Source: Leucobacter chironomi DSM 19883 (GTDB lineage Bacteria > Actinomycetota > Actinomycetes > Actinomycetales > Microbacteriaceae). Taken from it: a stretch of DNA of 64,000 nt. The DNA lies in NCBI RefSeq assembly GCF_000421845.1, contig NZ_ATXU01000009.1:62001-126000 (forward strand). The letters are read 5' to 3'. The stretch's first letter is position 1. Every line of letters starts with the position of its first letter. Of the stretch, positions 7,698 to 15,706 are shown piece by piece. The notes under the pieces are model-generated. The model was not told the origin of the DNA. It searched no databases and was given only the letters and a program-made list of their open reading frames with translations. Made by a program: the position numbers and the translations under genes.

Positions 7698-8864
7698 TTA
7701 GTGGCCGCCGCCGGTGTAGGGGCCGAGCTCGGCGAGGCGCTGCATGTGCTCGGCGAGCGCGAAGCGCGGATCCACCGTGTTCTCCTCGCCCTGCACCAGC
7801 TGCGCGGCCCACTCGCCGAGCTGCGGCGAGAACTTGAAGCCGTGACCCGAGAGCCCCGTGATGGTGACGACGCGATCCGTGCGGTCGACCACCGGCAGGC
7901 GGTCGGGCGTGTAGGCGCAGTGGTGCACGCTCTCGCGCACCGGCTCGGGGTTCACGCCGTCGAAGAGCTCGGCGGCGCGCTGGCCGATGCGGATCAGCTC
8001 CTCACGGGTGTGATGCGTCGGCACCTCGGAGACGTCGCGGAACACCGGCCACTCGGGGTTCGTGCAGGCCTTGAATGCGTAGCCGTCGAAGCTGGGCGCG
8101 CCGAAGAAGTGCACGGCACCCGCGTCGCGCAGGAACGCCGGGAACTTCGCGGGCACGAACGCCTCGGGATCCTTCGGCATGAACCAGGTGAGCCCCAGCA
8201 CCTGCATGCGGAGCAGCTCGTTCAGCTGCGGGCGCAGGCGCGTCGACCACGAGCCCGACGCGATCACGACGGTGCCCGCGAGCCAGGCGCCCTGCGTGGT
8301 GCGCACGACGACGCCGTCGGCGCGCTCCTCGATGTCGATCACGGGGGTGTTGAAGAAGAGTCGTGCGCCGTTCTGCTCGGCGAGGTCGAGCGCGCTCATC
8401 ACGGCCACCTCGGGGCGCAGCCCGCCGCCGTGCTCATCGAGCAGCGCGATGTCGTCGTCGTTCACGATGTGCTGCGGGTACTCGGCGCGCAGCTCCTCGT
8501 TCGAGAGCACGCGGTGGGGGATGTCGAACTCGCGCACGTTGGCCATCGCAACCTCGAGGTCGGGGAAGCCCTCGGGCGCGATCGAGAGGCAGCCGACCTC
8601 GGAGTAGATGTCGCGGCCCGACTCCGCCTCGAGCTCGCGCCACAGCGCGCGCGAGCGCTGGATCATCTTCACGTAGGTGCCGCCCTCGTGCACCGCGGTG
8701 CGGAACACCCGCGTCTCGCCCGCGTAGGAGCCGTGCGAGTGCACCCGGCCGTACTGTTCGATGCCCACGACGTCGAGGCCCTCGCGCTTGCTCAGCTGCC
8801 ACAGCGCCATCGCGCCCACGGCGCCGGCGCCGACCACGACCACATCGGTCTTCTGCAGATCCAT
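7698..8864 (-). CDS. FAD-dependent amine oxidase of the sarcosine / N-methyl-tryptophan oxidase family
   Basis: Flavoprotein of 388 residues that oxidises a secondary or primary amine with release of peroxide. The FAD-binding motif VVVVGAGAVGAMAL is at the N-terminus; the segment HGSYAGETRVFRTA is the substrate-side loop characteristic of monomeric sarcosine oxidase and N-methyltryptophan oxidase. Cys316 in HHCAYTPDRLP is at the place of the cysteine that binds FAD covalently in this family, and SGHGFKFSPQLGE is the C-terminal flavin-contact motif. It lies 103 bases downstream of an ornithine-cyclodeaminase-like gene and shares its TetR-controlled promoter. The substrate (for example a methylated amino acid or an arylamine) is inferred only by family. 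Confidence 0.82.
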   Translation of the reverse strand: MDLQKTDVVVVGAGAVGAMALWQLSKREGLDVVGIEQYGRVHSHGSYAGETRVFRTAVHEGGTYVKMIQRSRALWRELEAESGRDIYSEVGCLSIAPEGFPDLEVAMANVREFDIPHRVLSNEELRAEYPQHIVNDDDIALLDEHGGGLRPEVAVMSALDLAEQNGARLFFNTPVIDIEERADGVVVRTTQGAWLAGTVVIASGSWSTRLRPQLNELLRMQVLGLTWFMPKDPEAFVPAKFPAFLRDAGAVHFFGAPSFDGYAFKACTNPEWPVFRDVSEVPTHHTREELIRIGQRAAELFDGVNPEPVRESVHHCAYTPDRLPVVDRTDRVVTITGLSGHGFKFSPQLGEWAAQLVQGEENTVDPRFALAEHMQRLAELGPYTGGGH

Positions 8865-8967
8865 TCGATCCTCTTCCGTTCTGCCGCCCCGCCCGGCGGA
8901 GCGTGCTTCTGTGCTGGGGTGGGCCCTGCCGCTCCGCGCCCGGTGCGGTCGGCGGGGCGATCGGGCG

Positions 8968-10116
8968 TCAGGCCAGGGCGGGCTTGTCCCAGAGCTTCAG
9001 CTTCGTGCCGATGCCGCGCTCGACGGCGTTGCGGTAGACGCGCGTCGCCCAGGCGACGTCCTCGACGGGCATGCCGCCGACCGAGTAGATGAAGACCTCG
9101 TCGTCGCTCGTGCGGCCGCGGGTGTCGCCCTCGATGATCTCGCCGAGATCCTCGAACTGCTCGGGGGCCATGCGGCCGTCGCGCACGCGGTCGACGAGGG
9201 CCATGCCCCAGATGCCGACGGTGTCGTGGGCGTTGCCGGGCAGCTCGGCGCCCCAGGCCTCGTAGATGCTGCGGGCGTCGGCGACGTGGCGGGCGCGCTG
9301 CACGAGGCTCTCCTCGAGCGCGAGGTGCGCCGAGCAGAGCACGAGCGCGCCGGGCTTCACCCATTCGTCGGCGACGTAGGGGTAGTGCTCCACGCCCGAG
9401 GGGCTCGGGATCGCGATGCTCACGATGTCGGCGCCCTCGACCGCGCCCTGCAGCGAGTCGACCTGTTCGATGGTGGTGATGCCGGGGAAGTTCTCGCGCA
9501 CCCAGCCGATGTAGGCGTCGATGCTGCCCTGGCTGCGGCCGAACACCTTGACGGTGTCGATGCCGGGGCGCACGGCGACGAGCGCTTCGAGCGAGGTGCG
9601 GTTCATGGGGCCGGGGCCGGCGATGCCGACGACCTTCGCGTCTTCGCGGGCGAGGTAGCGGGCGCCGACGCCCGGGATCGCGCCGGTGCGGTAGGCGCTC
9701 AGCAGGTTCGCCGACATGTGGGCGAGGGGCGCGCCCGTGTCCTTGTCGTTGAGCGTGAACATGAGGATCGAGCGGGGCAGGCCGATCTTGCGGTTCTCGA
9801 CGTTCGAGCCGTACCACTTGCAGCCGGCGGTCTGGAAGCTGCCGCCGAGGTAGGCGGGCATCGCCATGAAGCGGCGGTCCGGTCCGTCGAGCGGCATGCC
9901 CTCGAAGGGCGACTCCTGGGGGAAGTAGATCTGCGCGCCGTGCAGATCGTTCTCGACGCCCGCCATGCGGTAGTCGCCGCGCTTGAAGTCGACGAGCATC
10001 TCGCTCATCGTGTCGACGCAGGCGGCCATGTCGGTGACGCCGGCAGCGATCATGTCGGGCTCGCTCAGGTAGAGGAACTCGATGGTGGTGTCGGGTGCGT
10101 TCTGGGTGTCAGGCAC
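8968..10116 (-). CDS. ornithine cyclodeaminase/mu-crystallin family protein (tyramine-oxidase-subunit-B-like)
   Basis: A 382-residue NAD(P)-binding protein of the ornithine cyclodeaminase/mu-crystallin family, with the dinucleotide motif VVGIAGPGPMNRTSLEAL and the substrate-side segments CKWYGSN and TGAIPGVGARYLA. Members of this subgroup are commonly labelled tyramine oxidase subunit B, though true cyclodeaminase or imine reductase activity is equally possible. I place the start at GTG 10116: AAGGGA lies 9 bases before it, and the longer TTG start at 10146 would fall inside the -10 box of its promoter. It is the first gene of an operon with the downstream FAD oxidase, suggesting it processes the imine made by that enzyme. 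Confidence 0.78.
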   Translation of the reverse strand: MPDTQNAPDTTIEFLYLSEPDMIAAGVTDMAACVDTMSEMLVDFKRGDYRMAGVENDLHGAQIYFPQESPFEGMPLDGPDRRFMAMPAYLGGSFQTAGCKWYGSNVENRKIGLPRSILMFTLNDKDTGAPLAHMSANLLSAYRTGAIPGVGARYLAREDAKVVGIAGPGPMNRTSLEALVAVRPGIDTVKVFGRSQGSIDAYIGWVRENFPGITTIEQVDSLQGAVEGADIVSIAIPSPSGVEHYPYVADEWVKPGALVLCSAHLALEESLVQRARHVADARSIYEAWGAELPGNAHDTVGIWGMALVDRVRDGRMAPEQFEDLGEIIEGDTRGRTSDDEVFIYSVGGMPVEDVAWATRVYRNAVERGIGTKLKLWDKPALA

Positions 10117-10145
10117 GACGGTGTGTCCCTTCGGTCGGTAGCGCA

Positions 10146-10174
10146 AGCCTAGAACTATCCAAATGGATAGTCAA
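10146..10174 (-). promoter_or_regulatory. promoter with embedded TetR-type operator for the amine oxidase operon
   Basis: On the minus strand TTGACT (10174-10169) and TAGGCT (10151-10146) are separated by exactly 17 bases, a near-consensus housekeeping promoter. The spacer holds a perfect inverted repeat, ACTATCCA and TGGATAGT with a 2-base centre (10154-10171). A dimeric repressor here would directly occlude RNA polymerase; the TetR gene lies immediately upstream and is the obvious candidate. Transcription would start near 10139, giving a leader of about 23 bases before the GTG at 10116. Confidence 0.8.
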
Positions 10175-10234
10175 GTGTAGATTTCGGATGCGCGACACGA
10201 CTGGACCGGTGCGGCGGTGCGGTCGAGCGAAGGC

Positions 10235-10774
10235 TCAGCCCGCGATGCTCGCCTCGATGAGTGCGCGGATCCGTCGCACGGCCGGCGCGGGATCCTCGGG
10301 GGCGACGAGCTGCTTGAACACGATGCCGTCGAGGGCGAACCAGATCAGCTCGGTGAGCTCGGAGTCGTCGACGCCGATCCGGTGCAGCTGCCGCGAGATC
10401 GCCTCGCGGTACGCCTGGAAGTGCCGCTCGGCGAGCGGGCGCAGTTCGGGCCGCCGCCGCGACTCCAGCAGCAGCTCGTACTGGAACGACTGGATGCCGG
10501 CCTCGCGATCCGCGAGCGATTCGATGCCGTCGGCGAACTCCTGCGCGGTGAGCCCGCTGCTCAGCATGTTCGAGCCGCGCAGGCTCTCATCGATGGCGTA
10601 CTCCATCGCCTCGGCGATGAGCTGATCCCGCGTGCCGAAGTGGTGCCGCACCAGTCCGTGCGACACCCCGGCCTCGGCGGCGACGGCCCGATAGGTCAGC
10701 GCGCGCAGCCCGCCCTCGGCGACGACCACGACGGTGGCGCGCAGCAGGGCGGAGCGCCCGGAGACATCCTTCAT
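10235..10774 (-). CDS. TetR/AcrR family transcriptional regulator
   Basis: DNA-binding regulator of 179 residues. The N-terminal helix-turn-helix reads AVAAEAGVSHGLVRHHFGTRDQLI, the standard TetR recognition region with the HFGT turn. The C-terminal ligand-binding half is all-helical without obvious signature. It sits directly upstream of, and on the same strand as, the cyclodeaminase/FAD-oxidase operon, and a perfect palindrome is centred in that operon's promoter, so local repression relieved by an amine substrate or product is likely. It probably has its own promoter in the 146-base gap shared with the divergent DNA-repair gene. Confidence 0.88.
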   Translation of the reverse strand: MKDVSGRSALLRATVVVVAEGGLRALTYRAVAAEAGVSHGLVRHHFGTRDQLIAEAMEYAIDESLRGSNMLSSGLTAQEFADGIESLADREAGIQSFQYELLLESRRRPELRPLAERHFQAYREAISRQLHRIGVDDSELTELIWFALDGIVFKQLVAPEDPAPAVRRIRALIEASIAG

Positions 10775-10920
10775 GCTGACGAGCGTAGCGAACGGGCGCC
10801 CCGCGGATGCGCGCGGCGGGCCGGGCGATCACCGGCACCGCTCTTCGATCGGGGTGCGAGCCGCACTGCGATGTCCGATTTCCGCGTGCGCGCGCAGCCC
10901 GGGAGCGGAACAATGGATCC

Positions 10921-12483
10921 GTGCCCACGGAAACCGCAGCTCCCGCCCTCGACTTCGACGCCTGTTACCGCGCCGCGTCGGGCCGCGACGGGCGCTGGGA
11001 CGGGCGCGTCTACCTCTGCGTCACGAGCACGGGCATCTACTGCCGGCCCTCGTGCCCTGCGCGCAAGCCCCGCCCGGAGAACTGCCGCTTCCTGCCGAGC
11101 GCGGCGGCGTGCGTCGCCGCGGGATTCCGCGCCTGCAAGCGCTGCCGGCCCGACGCGCTGCCCGGCACTCGCGACTGGGATGCGCGCGGCGACCTCGTCG
11201 CACGGGCCGTGCGCCGCATCCGCGACGGCGCAGTCGACGCCGTCGGGGTCGCCGGCCTCGCCGCCGAGCTCGCCGTGAGCGAGCGTCACCTGCGCCGCAT
11301 GCTCCTGCACGAGATCGGGGCGACCCCGCTGCAGCTCGCCCGCACGCGGCGGGCGCACGCCGCACGATCCCTCATCGAGCAGACGGACCTGCCGCTCGCC
11401 GACATCGCCTTCGCGGCCGGGTTCGGCAGCGTGCGGCAGTTCGGCGACTCGATGCGCGAGGAGTTCGGGATCGCGCCCTCCCGGCTGCCGCGGCCCGGCG
11501 CCGGCGGCGCGGATCCCGCCGACGGCGCCGACGGCTCCGGCGGTGCCGCCTCCGACGAACGCCCCCGGCTCGCGCTGCGGCTGCGCACCCGCGCACCGTT
11601 CGCGGTGTCGGCGATCCGCGCGTTCCTCGTGGCGCACGCCGTGCCCGGCCGCGACCGCGTCGACGCCGACGGCGCGACCGCGCACGCGATCGACGTGCCT
11701 GGCGGCACCGCGGTCGCGCGCATCGACTGGGGCGGAGTGCCGTCGGATGCTGGGCGCACGGCGGCCGCGACGGTGGGGATCCCGATCCTGCTCTCCCTGC
11801 CCGGTCTGAGCGACACCATGCCCGCGATCCAAGCAGTGCGGCGCCTGCTCGACCTCGACGCCGACCCTGCGCAGGTGGCGGACGCGCTCGACGGCGATCC
11901 GCTGCTGCGCGCCCTGCTGGCCGCCCGGCCGGGCCTGCGGCTGCCGGGGGCCAGGGACGCGGCCGAGTTCGCGCTCGGCACGGTGCTCGGCCAGCAGGTC
12001 TCGCTCGCCGCGGCGCGCACACTGCAGGGGCGGCTCGCAGCGGCCTTCCCCGACGAGGCCGCAGGCGCGGCGCCGGGCTTCCACCCGAGGCCGAGCGCCG
12101 AACGCGTCGCCGGAACCGGCGCCGACGAGCTGCGGGCGCGGCTCGGCCTGACCCGTGCTCGCGCTGAGACGCTGCGGGCGCTCGCCGCCGCGATCGCGGG
12201 AGGGCTGGATCTCGGCCCGGGCGCCGACCGCGAGCGCGCCAGGCGCGAACTGCTCGCGATCCGCGGCATCGGCCCCTGGACCGTCGAGCTGATCGCGATG
12301 CGAGCGCTCGGCGACCCCGACGCCTTCCCCGCGGGAGATCTGATCCTGCGCCGTGCGCTCGACGTGCGCGGCGACCGCGAGGCCGTGCGCCTCGCCGAAC
12401 CCTGGCGGCCGTTCCGCGGCTACGCCACGCAGCACCTCTGGGCCGACTTCCTCGAATCGGCCGCACGAAAGGAACCGAGATGA
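10921..12483 (+). CDS. Ada-like regulator fused to AlkA-type 3-methyladenine DNA glycosylase
   Basis: A 520-residue alkylation-repair fusion. Residues about 10-80 form the Ada zinc domain with Cys41, Cys45, Cys72 and Cys75 (CRPSC and CKRC), where the family accepts a methyl group from DNA phosphotriesters. An AraC-type helix-turn-helix region follows (DIAFAAGFGSVRQFGDSM). After a Gly/Ala linker come an AlkA N-terminal domain and the HhH-GPD glycosylase fold: LGQQVSLAAAR, hairpin IRGIGPWTVELIAM, and catalytic Asp473 in FPAGD. It should sense methyl damage, activate repair genes and excise alkylated bases. GTG 10921 was preferred because the Ada domain begins right after it; the ribosome site (GGGAG) is distant. 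It overlaps ogt by 4 bases. Confidence 0.9.
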   Translation: MPTETAAPALDFDACYRAASGRDGRWDGRVYLCVTSTGIYCRPSCPARKPRPENCRFLPSAAACVAAGFRACKRCRPDALPGTRDWDARGDLVARAVRRIRDGAVDAVGVAGLAAELAVSERHLRRMLLHEIGATPLQLARTRRAHAARSLIEQTDLPLADIAFAAGFGSVRQFGDSMREEFGIAPSRLPRPGAGGADPADGADGSGGAASDERPRLALRLRTRAPFAVSAIRAFLVAHAVPGRDRVDADGATAHAIDVPGGTAVARIDWGGVPSDAGRTAAATVGIPILLSLPGLSDTMPAIQAVRRLLDLDADPAQVADALDGDPLLRALLAARPGLRLPGARDAAEFALGTVLGQQVSLAAARTLQGRLAAAFPDEAAGAAPGFHPRPSAERVAGTGADELRARLGLTRARAETLRALAAAIAGGLDLGPGADRERARRELLAIRGIGPWTVELIAMRALGDPDAFPAGDLILRRALDVRGDREAVRLAEPWRPFRGYATQHLWADFLESAARKEPR

Positions 12484-13019
12484 GCACCGCACCCCTGGCC
12501 CGCACCGTCGTCGACATCGCAGGCCACCCGTTCCACGCGATCTGGACCCCCGAAGACGGCGCCCTGCGCGCCGCCGGTTTCGCGACCGACGACGACCCGG
12601 AGGCCGGGAGCCTCGCGCAGCGGCTGGCCCGACTCGATCCCGGAATGGCGGATCGCGGCATCGCCCCGGCCGCTGGCGACGAGTTCGGGATCGCCGCGGC
12701 CCTGCGGGCCTACGCCGACGGCGACCTTGCCGCGATCGACGGCCTGCGCGTCGCCCAGCCGGAGACCCCCTTCAGAGGCGAGGTGTGGCGGGCGCTGCGC
12801 GCGGTGCCCGCGGGCCGGGCCGTGACCTACACCGAGCTGGCGGAGCTCGCCGGCCGGCCGACGGCGGTGCGAGCGGCGGCGTCGGGGTGCGCGAACAACC
12901 TCGTCGCACTCGTCGTGCCCTGCCACCGGATCGTGCGCACCGACGGCGGCCTCGGCGGCTACCTCTTCGGCACCCCCGTGAAAGAGGCCCTGCTGCGACA
13001 CGAAGGCGCGATTCTCTGA
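12480..13019 (+). CDS. ogt: methylated-DNA-[protein]-cysteine S-methyltransferase
   Basis: Suicide repair protein that moves the methyl group of O6-methylguanine or O4-methylthymine to its own cysteine. The 179-residue protein has the active-site motif VPCHRIV with acceptor Cys148 and the preceding DNA-recognition helix AVRAAASGCANNLVALV; the N-terminal domain is variable. The arginine-finger position is within the helix. Its ATG overlaps the stop of the Ada-AlkA fusion (ATGA), so the two repair activities are made together and probably induced together by methylation damage. Confidence 0.92.
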   Translation: MSTAPLARTVVDIAGHPFHAIWTPEDGALRAAGFATDDDPEAGSLAQRLARLDPGMADRGIAPAAGDEFGIAAALRAYADGDLAAIDGLRVAQPETPFRGEVWRALRAVPAGRAVTYTELAELAGRPTAVRAAASGCANNLVALVVPCHRIVRTDGGLGGYLFGTPVKEALLRHEGAIL

Positions 13020-13062
13020 GAGGCGTCCCGACCAGGCCTCCCAGTAATTCGGAGCCGGCACG

Positions 13063-13132
13063 TATTTCGGATACGCGCACGGCGTGTTCGTCCGAGATAG
13101 CCGTGAGCCCCGACGCCGGGGACTTCTCACGG
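13063..13132 (+). terminator. two consecutive hairpins after ogt
   Basis: The first pairs TATTTCGGA (13063-13071) with TCCGAGATA (13091-13099), one mismatch, plus an inner ACGC/GCGT. The second pairs CCGTGAG (13101-13107) with CTCACGG (13126-13132) and an inner CCCCG/CGGGG. Neither ends in a T-run, so termination is inferred from position between ogt and the leaderless Maf promoter. The phrase ATTTCGGAT also occurs near 10179 but is too short to call a repeat. Confidence 0.4.
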
Positions 13133-13137
13133 GTGCG

Positions 13138-13143
13138 TAGGCT
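13138..13143 (+). promoter_or_regulatory. -10 box of a leaderless promoter for maf
   Basis: TAGGCT ends 6 bases before the ATG at 13150, so transcription should start at or next to the start codon. No Shine-Dalgarno sequence is present in the intervening bases. No clear -35 is seen. The same arrangement occurs upstream of 31381, 58398 and 21080. Confidence 0.6.
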
Positions 13144-13149
13144 GGTCGC

Positions 13150-13797
13150 ATGCGCTTGTACCTCGCTTCGACGTCCCCGGCCCGGCTCTCGGTTCTGCGG
13201 GGGGCGGGCATCGAGCCGATCTGCTTCTCGCCGGAGGTCGACGAGGATGCGGCGATCGCCGCGCGCGAGGCCGAGCTGGGCCGCGCGCTCAGCGCCCCGG
13301 AGTTCACCGAGTACCTGGGCCGTCTCAAGGCCGAGGATGTGGTGCGCCGTCACGGCGACGAGATCGACGGGCTGGTGCTGGGCGGCGACTCGATGTTCCT
13401 GCTCGACGGGGAGATCCTCGGCAAGCCCCACGAGCCCGAGGTCGCTCTCGCCCGGGCGAAGCACCACCGCGGGCGCGCCGGTGTGCTGCACTCGGGCCAC
13501 TGGCTCATCGATCACACGGGCGGCGAAGCGCGCGGCGCGGCAGGATCCGTCGACACCGCACGGGTGGAACTGTCGGCCGATCTCGCTGACGCCGAGCTGG
13601 AGGCGTACGTCGCGACGGGGGAACCGCTCGAACTGGCGGGCGGCTTCGCGATCGACGGCCTTGCGGGCGCGTTCATCGAGCGCATCGAGGGGGCGCCGAG
13701 CTGCGTGATCGGCCTGTCGCTGCCGGCGCTGCGCGGTCTCGTGATCGAGCTCGGGCACTCGTACCCGGCGCTCTGGTCGTCGCCCGCGGGGGAGTAG
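13150..13797 (+). CDS. maf: Maf family nucleotide pyrophosphatase
   Basis: House-cleaning enzyme that hydrolyses non-canonical or excess nucleoside triphosphates (typically dTTP/UTP or modified pyrimidines) to monophosphates. The 215 residues open with LASTSPARLSVLRGAGI, then EILGKP with the catalytic GGDSM segment, and close with GEPLELAGGFAIDGLAG and FIERIEGAPSCVIGLSLP, all signatures of the family. It lies 130 bases after ogt with its own leaderless promoter. The location next to alkylation repair is in keeping with nucleotide-pool sanitation, though probably not co-regulated. Confidence 0.92.
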   Translation: MRLYLASTSPARLSVLRGAGIEPICFSPEVDEDAAIAAREAELGRALSAPEFTEYLGRLKAEDVVRRHGDEIDGLVLGGDSMFLLDGEILGKPHEPEVALARAKHHRGRAGVLHSGHWLIDHTGGEARGAAGSVDTARVELSADLADAELEAYVATGEPLELAGGFAIDGLAGAFIERIEGAPSCVIGLSLPALRGLVIELGHSYPALWSSPAGE

Positions 13798-13842
13798 GTC
13801 TCCGCCGGATCCGCCCCGCGACCTCGTTCGCGCGCCGCGCCG

Positions 13843-15537
13843 CTACCGGCGTGCGAGCAGCGCCACCGTGAGCGTCGCGATCACGGTGCCGTTGGTGAGG
13901 TCGACTCCGAGGAGCTCTTCGATCAGCGCGAGCCGCTGGTAGAACACCGATCGCGACAGCCGCGCCCGCTGCGCCGCGAGCGACCGGTTCGTGGGGTGCT
14001 CCAGGTAGGCGCGCAGCACCCGCAGCAGGTCCCCGCTGTGGCCCGCGCCGCTGGTGGCGTCGTGCTCGATGATGGGCCCCAGGGTCTCGGCGGCGAACTC
14101 CTGCACCTCTGGCAGAGCGGCAAGGCCGCGCACCAGGTAGGCGAGCGGCTGCCGCTCGGCCTGCTGCACGGTGACGCGGCCGGTGCCCCCGGCGGGCTCC
14201 AGCTCGCCGGCTGCCCGCACCTGTTCGAGCGACGAGATCAGCCCGCGCACGCGCCGGCCGGCCGAGCCCAGACCGAGGTGGGCCCGCCAGGCGGCTGGCA
14301 CGGTCGACGGCAGCAGTGCGTCGAGTTCGTGGGCGAGGCGCGATGCGAGCGGGGGCGCGGATCCCTCGGCGCCGTGCAGCCGCGCGTCGTCGGGCGGAAA
14401 CGAGAGCAGGGCGATCAGGGCCGCGCCGCGGCGCCGCGTCGTCGCGGCCGCGTCGTCGCTGGCATCGTCGTGGGCGAGGATCACCCGGCCCTGCTGCCCC
14501 ACGGCTCGCCGCAGAGCCGTGGCGAGCATGGCGTGCTCGAGGGAGGCGTCGCCGCCGAAGTCGCCGACGCCGCGCAGCGTCGCGCCGATCAGCAGCCGAC
14601 CCGAGACCGGCAGGCCGGCGGCGGCGAGCTGCACGGCGAGCTCCTCGTCGCGGCGGTAGCGGCCGCCGAGCAGCACGTCGAACAAGTGCTTCGAGGAGAG
14701 CTGCAGCCACTGCCCGCCCTCCGGGTCGGCGAGCCTGCCGAGCGCCAACGCGAATGCGCCGAGCTCGAGCACGGTGCGCCGTCCCGCCGGGTGCTCGGGG
14801 CCGGGCAGCGCGATGAGCCGGCCCCAGCGCCGGCCCTGCGCCTCGACCGGCACGCGCTCCCAGCCGTCGAGCGGGGTGAAGTCGGCGCCGTCGGCGTCGG
14901 CCCACGGCGCGAGCGGGTGGGGGATCCCGGCGGCGGGCGATCCGCCCTCCGTCCCCGTACCTGTGCCGTCGGCCCGTCCGGCCCAGGCGACCACGCGGCG
15001 AGAGGAGTCTTCGAGTACGACGGCGGTGCCGAGGGTGTCAGCGAGCCGTTCGATCACGTAGTCGACGGGGCTGCGGTTGAGTCCCAGCTCGGTGAGCATC
15101 GCGTGCACCTCGGCGCGGGCCGCGAGGGCTTCGGTCTGCGCTGCGAGGATGCGCTGGTGCACCCGCTGCGTGATCTGCACGAAGCGCACCTCGTGGTGCA
15201 GCGCGATGAGGGGGATGCCGTGCTCTTCGCAGACGGCGCGCAGCGGCGCCGGCGGTTCGGTGAAGAAGCGTCCGAGTTCGATCACCACGGCGGCGGGGCC
15301 GGTGTCGATGAGTGCGGCCGAGAGCCGCGCGAGCTCGTCGCCCTCGCGGGGCCAGCCGGCGCCCGTGGTGAGCACGAGCTCGCCGCCGTCGAGCAGGCCG
15401 ACCGCGGCCGAGCCTGCGACGACGTGCGCCCAGCGGATCTCACGATCGAGGCCCTGCGCGCCCGCGATGAGCTCGGGGTCGCCGGCCTGCACTTCGGCCA
15501 GGGCGAGTGCGTCGGCGACGCTGATCAGATCCGACAT
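13843..15537 (-). CDS. PucR/CdaR family transcriptional regulator
   Basis: A 564-residue activator or repressor. The N-terminal part (VADALALAEVQAGDPELIAG ... GGELVLTTGAGW) is the PucR purine-catabolism-type sensor domain, the middle is a GGDEF-like CdaR region, and the C-terminus has the PucR helix-turn-helix DLLRVLRAYLEHPTNRSLAA with FYQRLALIEELLGVDL. I chose the ATG at 15537 because GAGAGAGG lies 6 bases upstream on the minus strand; the longer start at 15582 overlaps a TACAAT -10 candidate (15588-15583). It is transcribed away from the dehydrogenase/aminotransferase genes and probably controls them. Confidence 0.85.
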   Translation of the reverse strand: MSDLISVADALALAEVQAGDPELIAGAQGLDREIRWAHVVAGSAAVGLLDGGELVLTTGAGWPREGDELARLSAALIDTGPAAVVIELGRFFTEPPAPLRAVCEEHGIPLIALHHEVRFVQITQRVHQRILAAQTEALAARAEVHAMLTELGLNRSPVDYVIERLADTLGTAVVLEDSSRRVVAWAGRADGTGTGTEGGSPAAGIPHPLAPWADADGADFTPLDGWERVPVEAQGRRWGRLIALPGPEHPAGRRTVLELGAFALALGRLADPEGGQWLQLSSKHLFDVLLGGRYRRDEELAVQLAAAGLPVSGRLLIGATLRGVGDFGGDASLEHAMLATALRRAVGQQGRVILAHDDASDDAAATTRRRGAALIALLSFPPDDARLHGAEGSAPPLASRLAHELDALLPSTVPAAWRAHLGLGSAGRRVRGLISSLEQVRAAGELEPAGGTGRVTVQQAERQPLAYLVRGLAALPEVQEFAAETLGPIIEHDATSGAGHSGDLLRVLRAYLEHPTNRSLAAQRARLSRSVFYQRLALIEELLGVDLTNGTVIATLTVALLARR

Positions 15538-15575
15538 CCGCTGCCTCTCTCGCACCCCGTCCACTGCGGTGCATT

Positions 15576-15685
15576 CGAACATATTGTATGGGAAACGGTC
15601 GAAATGCGGATGGAGTGCGGGTGGCCGGCGAGAATCACCGCTGAAATACTTGAGTCAATCGTGTTCGGGTATGCCGAACATATTG
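15576..15685. promoter_or_regulatory. divergent regulatory region with repeated CGAACATATTG sites
   Basis: The 11-base word CGAACATATTG occurs exactly at 15576-15586 and 15675-15685. The second copy is joined to a perfect inverted repeat, GTTCGG (15663-15668) and CCGAAC (15674-15679), around GTATG. A TACAAT -10 candidate for the PucR gene overlaps the first copy. This is the expected layout for a regulator controlling both its own gene and the catabolic genes starting at 15707. Confidence 0.55.
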
Positions 15686-15706
15686 ATCGATTCGAGAGGA
15701 ACGCGG

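Noticed and set aside
10117-10146. TTG start for the cyclodeaminase-like protein
   Set aside because: It falls within the predicted -10 box and lacks a ribosome site.
15538-15582. Longer ATG start of the PucR regulator at 15582
   Set aside because: It overlaps the -10 candidate TACAAT, and the ATG at 15537 has a good ribosome site.
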